A stretch of 12,657 bases of DNA from UBA6921 sp031363085. GTDB taxonomy: Bacteria; Pseudomonadota; Gammaproteobacteria; SG8-11. Made by a program: the position numbers and the translations under genes. The notes under the pieces were generated by a model that saw nothing but the letters and a program-made list of their open reading frames with translations, made no database searches and was not told where the DNA came from. Position 1 is the first letter of the stretch. Each line of letters opens with the position of its first letter. Of this stretch, positions 12,609-12,657 are shown piece by piece. The stretch spans positions 1 to 12,657 of the forward strand of contig JANLTU010000123.1 of the NCBI GenBank assembly GCA_031363085.1. The letters are read 5' to 3'.

Positions 12609-12657
12609 CGCACAAACGCTGCGAGGTGGTGCGCATCAAACGCTTCGACGAGGCGTA
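12566..12657 (+). pseudogene. CbbO/NorD fragment (VWA-region), out of frame with the cbbQ part
   Basis: In the frame beginning at 12569 the DNA reads LGDRYAIYGFTSLTHKRCEV then VRIKRFDEA. It matches the strand and loop of the C-terminal von Willebrand A domain of CbbO/NorD proteins (typically ...LGDRFALYGFSS...KxFDE...). The frame is two bases out of phase with the cbbQ frame and runs to the window edge. The N-terminal several hundred residues, including the MIDAS DxSxS motif, are missing. The junction lies within about 12555-12570, so cbbQ 5' and norD 3' are fused by a deletion or assembly error. Confidence 0.7.

Overview
The window looks like chromosomal DNA of a moderately GC-rich gammaproteobacterium. 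The evidence is the purM-purN order, proteins close to their proteobacterial relatives in motif content, and dispersed hairpin repeats of the 'GTAGGTCGGGTTAGC...' kind beside a REP-associated transposase. A damaged cbbQ/norQ fragment and a cbbO/norD fragment at the right edge suggest an autotrophic or denitrifying ancestry. The lineage is inferred; no rRNA or tRNA gene is present to confirm it.

Left half (1-7056): a long minus-strand run, read right to left. It starts with purM and purN (purine synthesis), followed by two exported proteins of unknown function (a 212-aa coiled-coil/beta protein and a 472-aa TPR protein). Next come a polytopic UPF0104/AglD-type membrane protein, an AT-richer 109-aa membrane protein, a PAP2-family lipid phosphatase and a membrane-anchored GT2 glycosyltransferase. 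The phosphatase and glycosyltransferase genes overlap by 4 bases. A cut gene for an exported or membrane protein leaves the left edge. GT2, PAP2 and UPF0104 together suggest assembly or recycling of a polyprenyl-phosphate or glycolipid intermediate at the inner membrane (inference).

Middle (7057-8396): a divergent control region with a PurR-like half-site, then two plus-strand genes, a very short beta-carbonic-anhydrase-like protein and an AlkA-type 3-methyladenine DNA glycosylase. A DUF1857 (AtaL-like, SRPBCC fold) gene converges on the glycosylase.

Right third (about 9050-12657): an accessory and decaying region. It has a small unrecognised ORF, a REP-associated tyrosine transposase (RAYT) with a single in-frame TGA, an AT-richer PD-(D/E)XK-like protein, and six REP-type hairpins, four of them packed in 240 bases. 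It also has a small orphan protein, a frameshifted relic of a YgiT/MqsA-type zinc-finger antitoxin and an intact HExxH protein. At the edge, a cbbQ/norQ reading frame without a start codon runs out of frame into the VWA-region coding sequence of cbbO/norD, as if the DNA between had been deleted or the assembly joined wrongly. No CRISPR array, tRNA or rRNA was seen. I did not find a clearly new defence or biosynthetic system. The best leads are the RAYT/REP pair and its decay, the cbbQ-norD junction, the TPR/coiled-coil exported pair and the short carbonic-anhydrase homologue.
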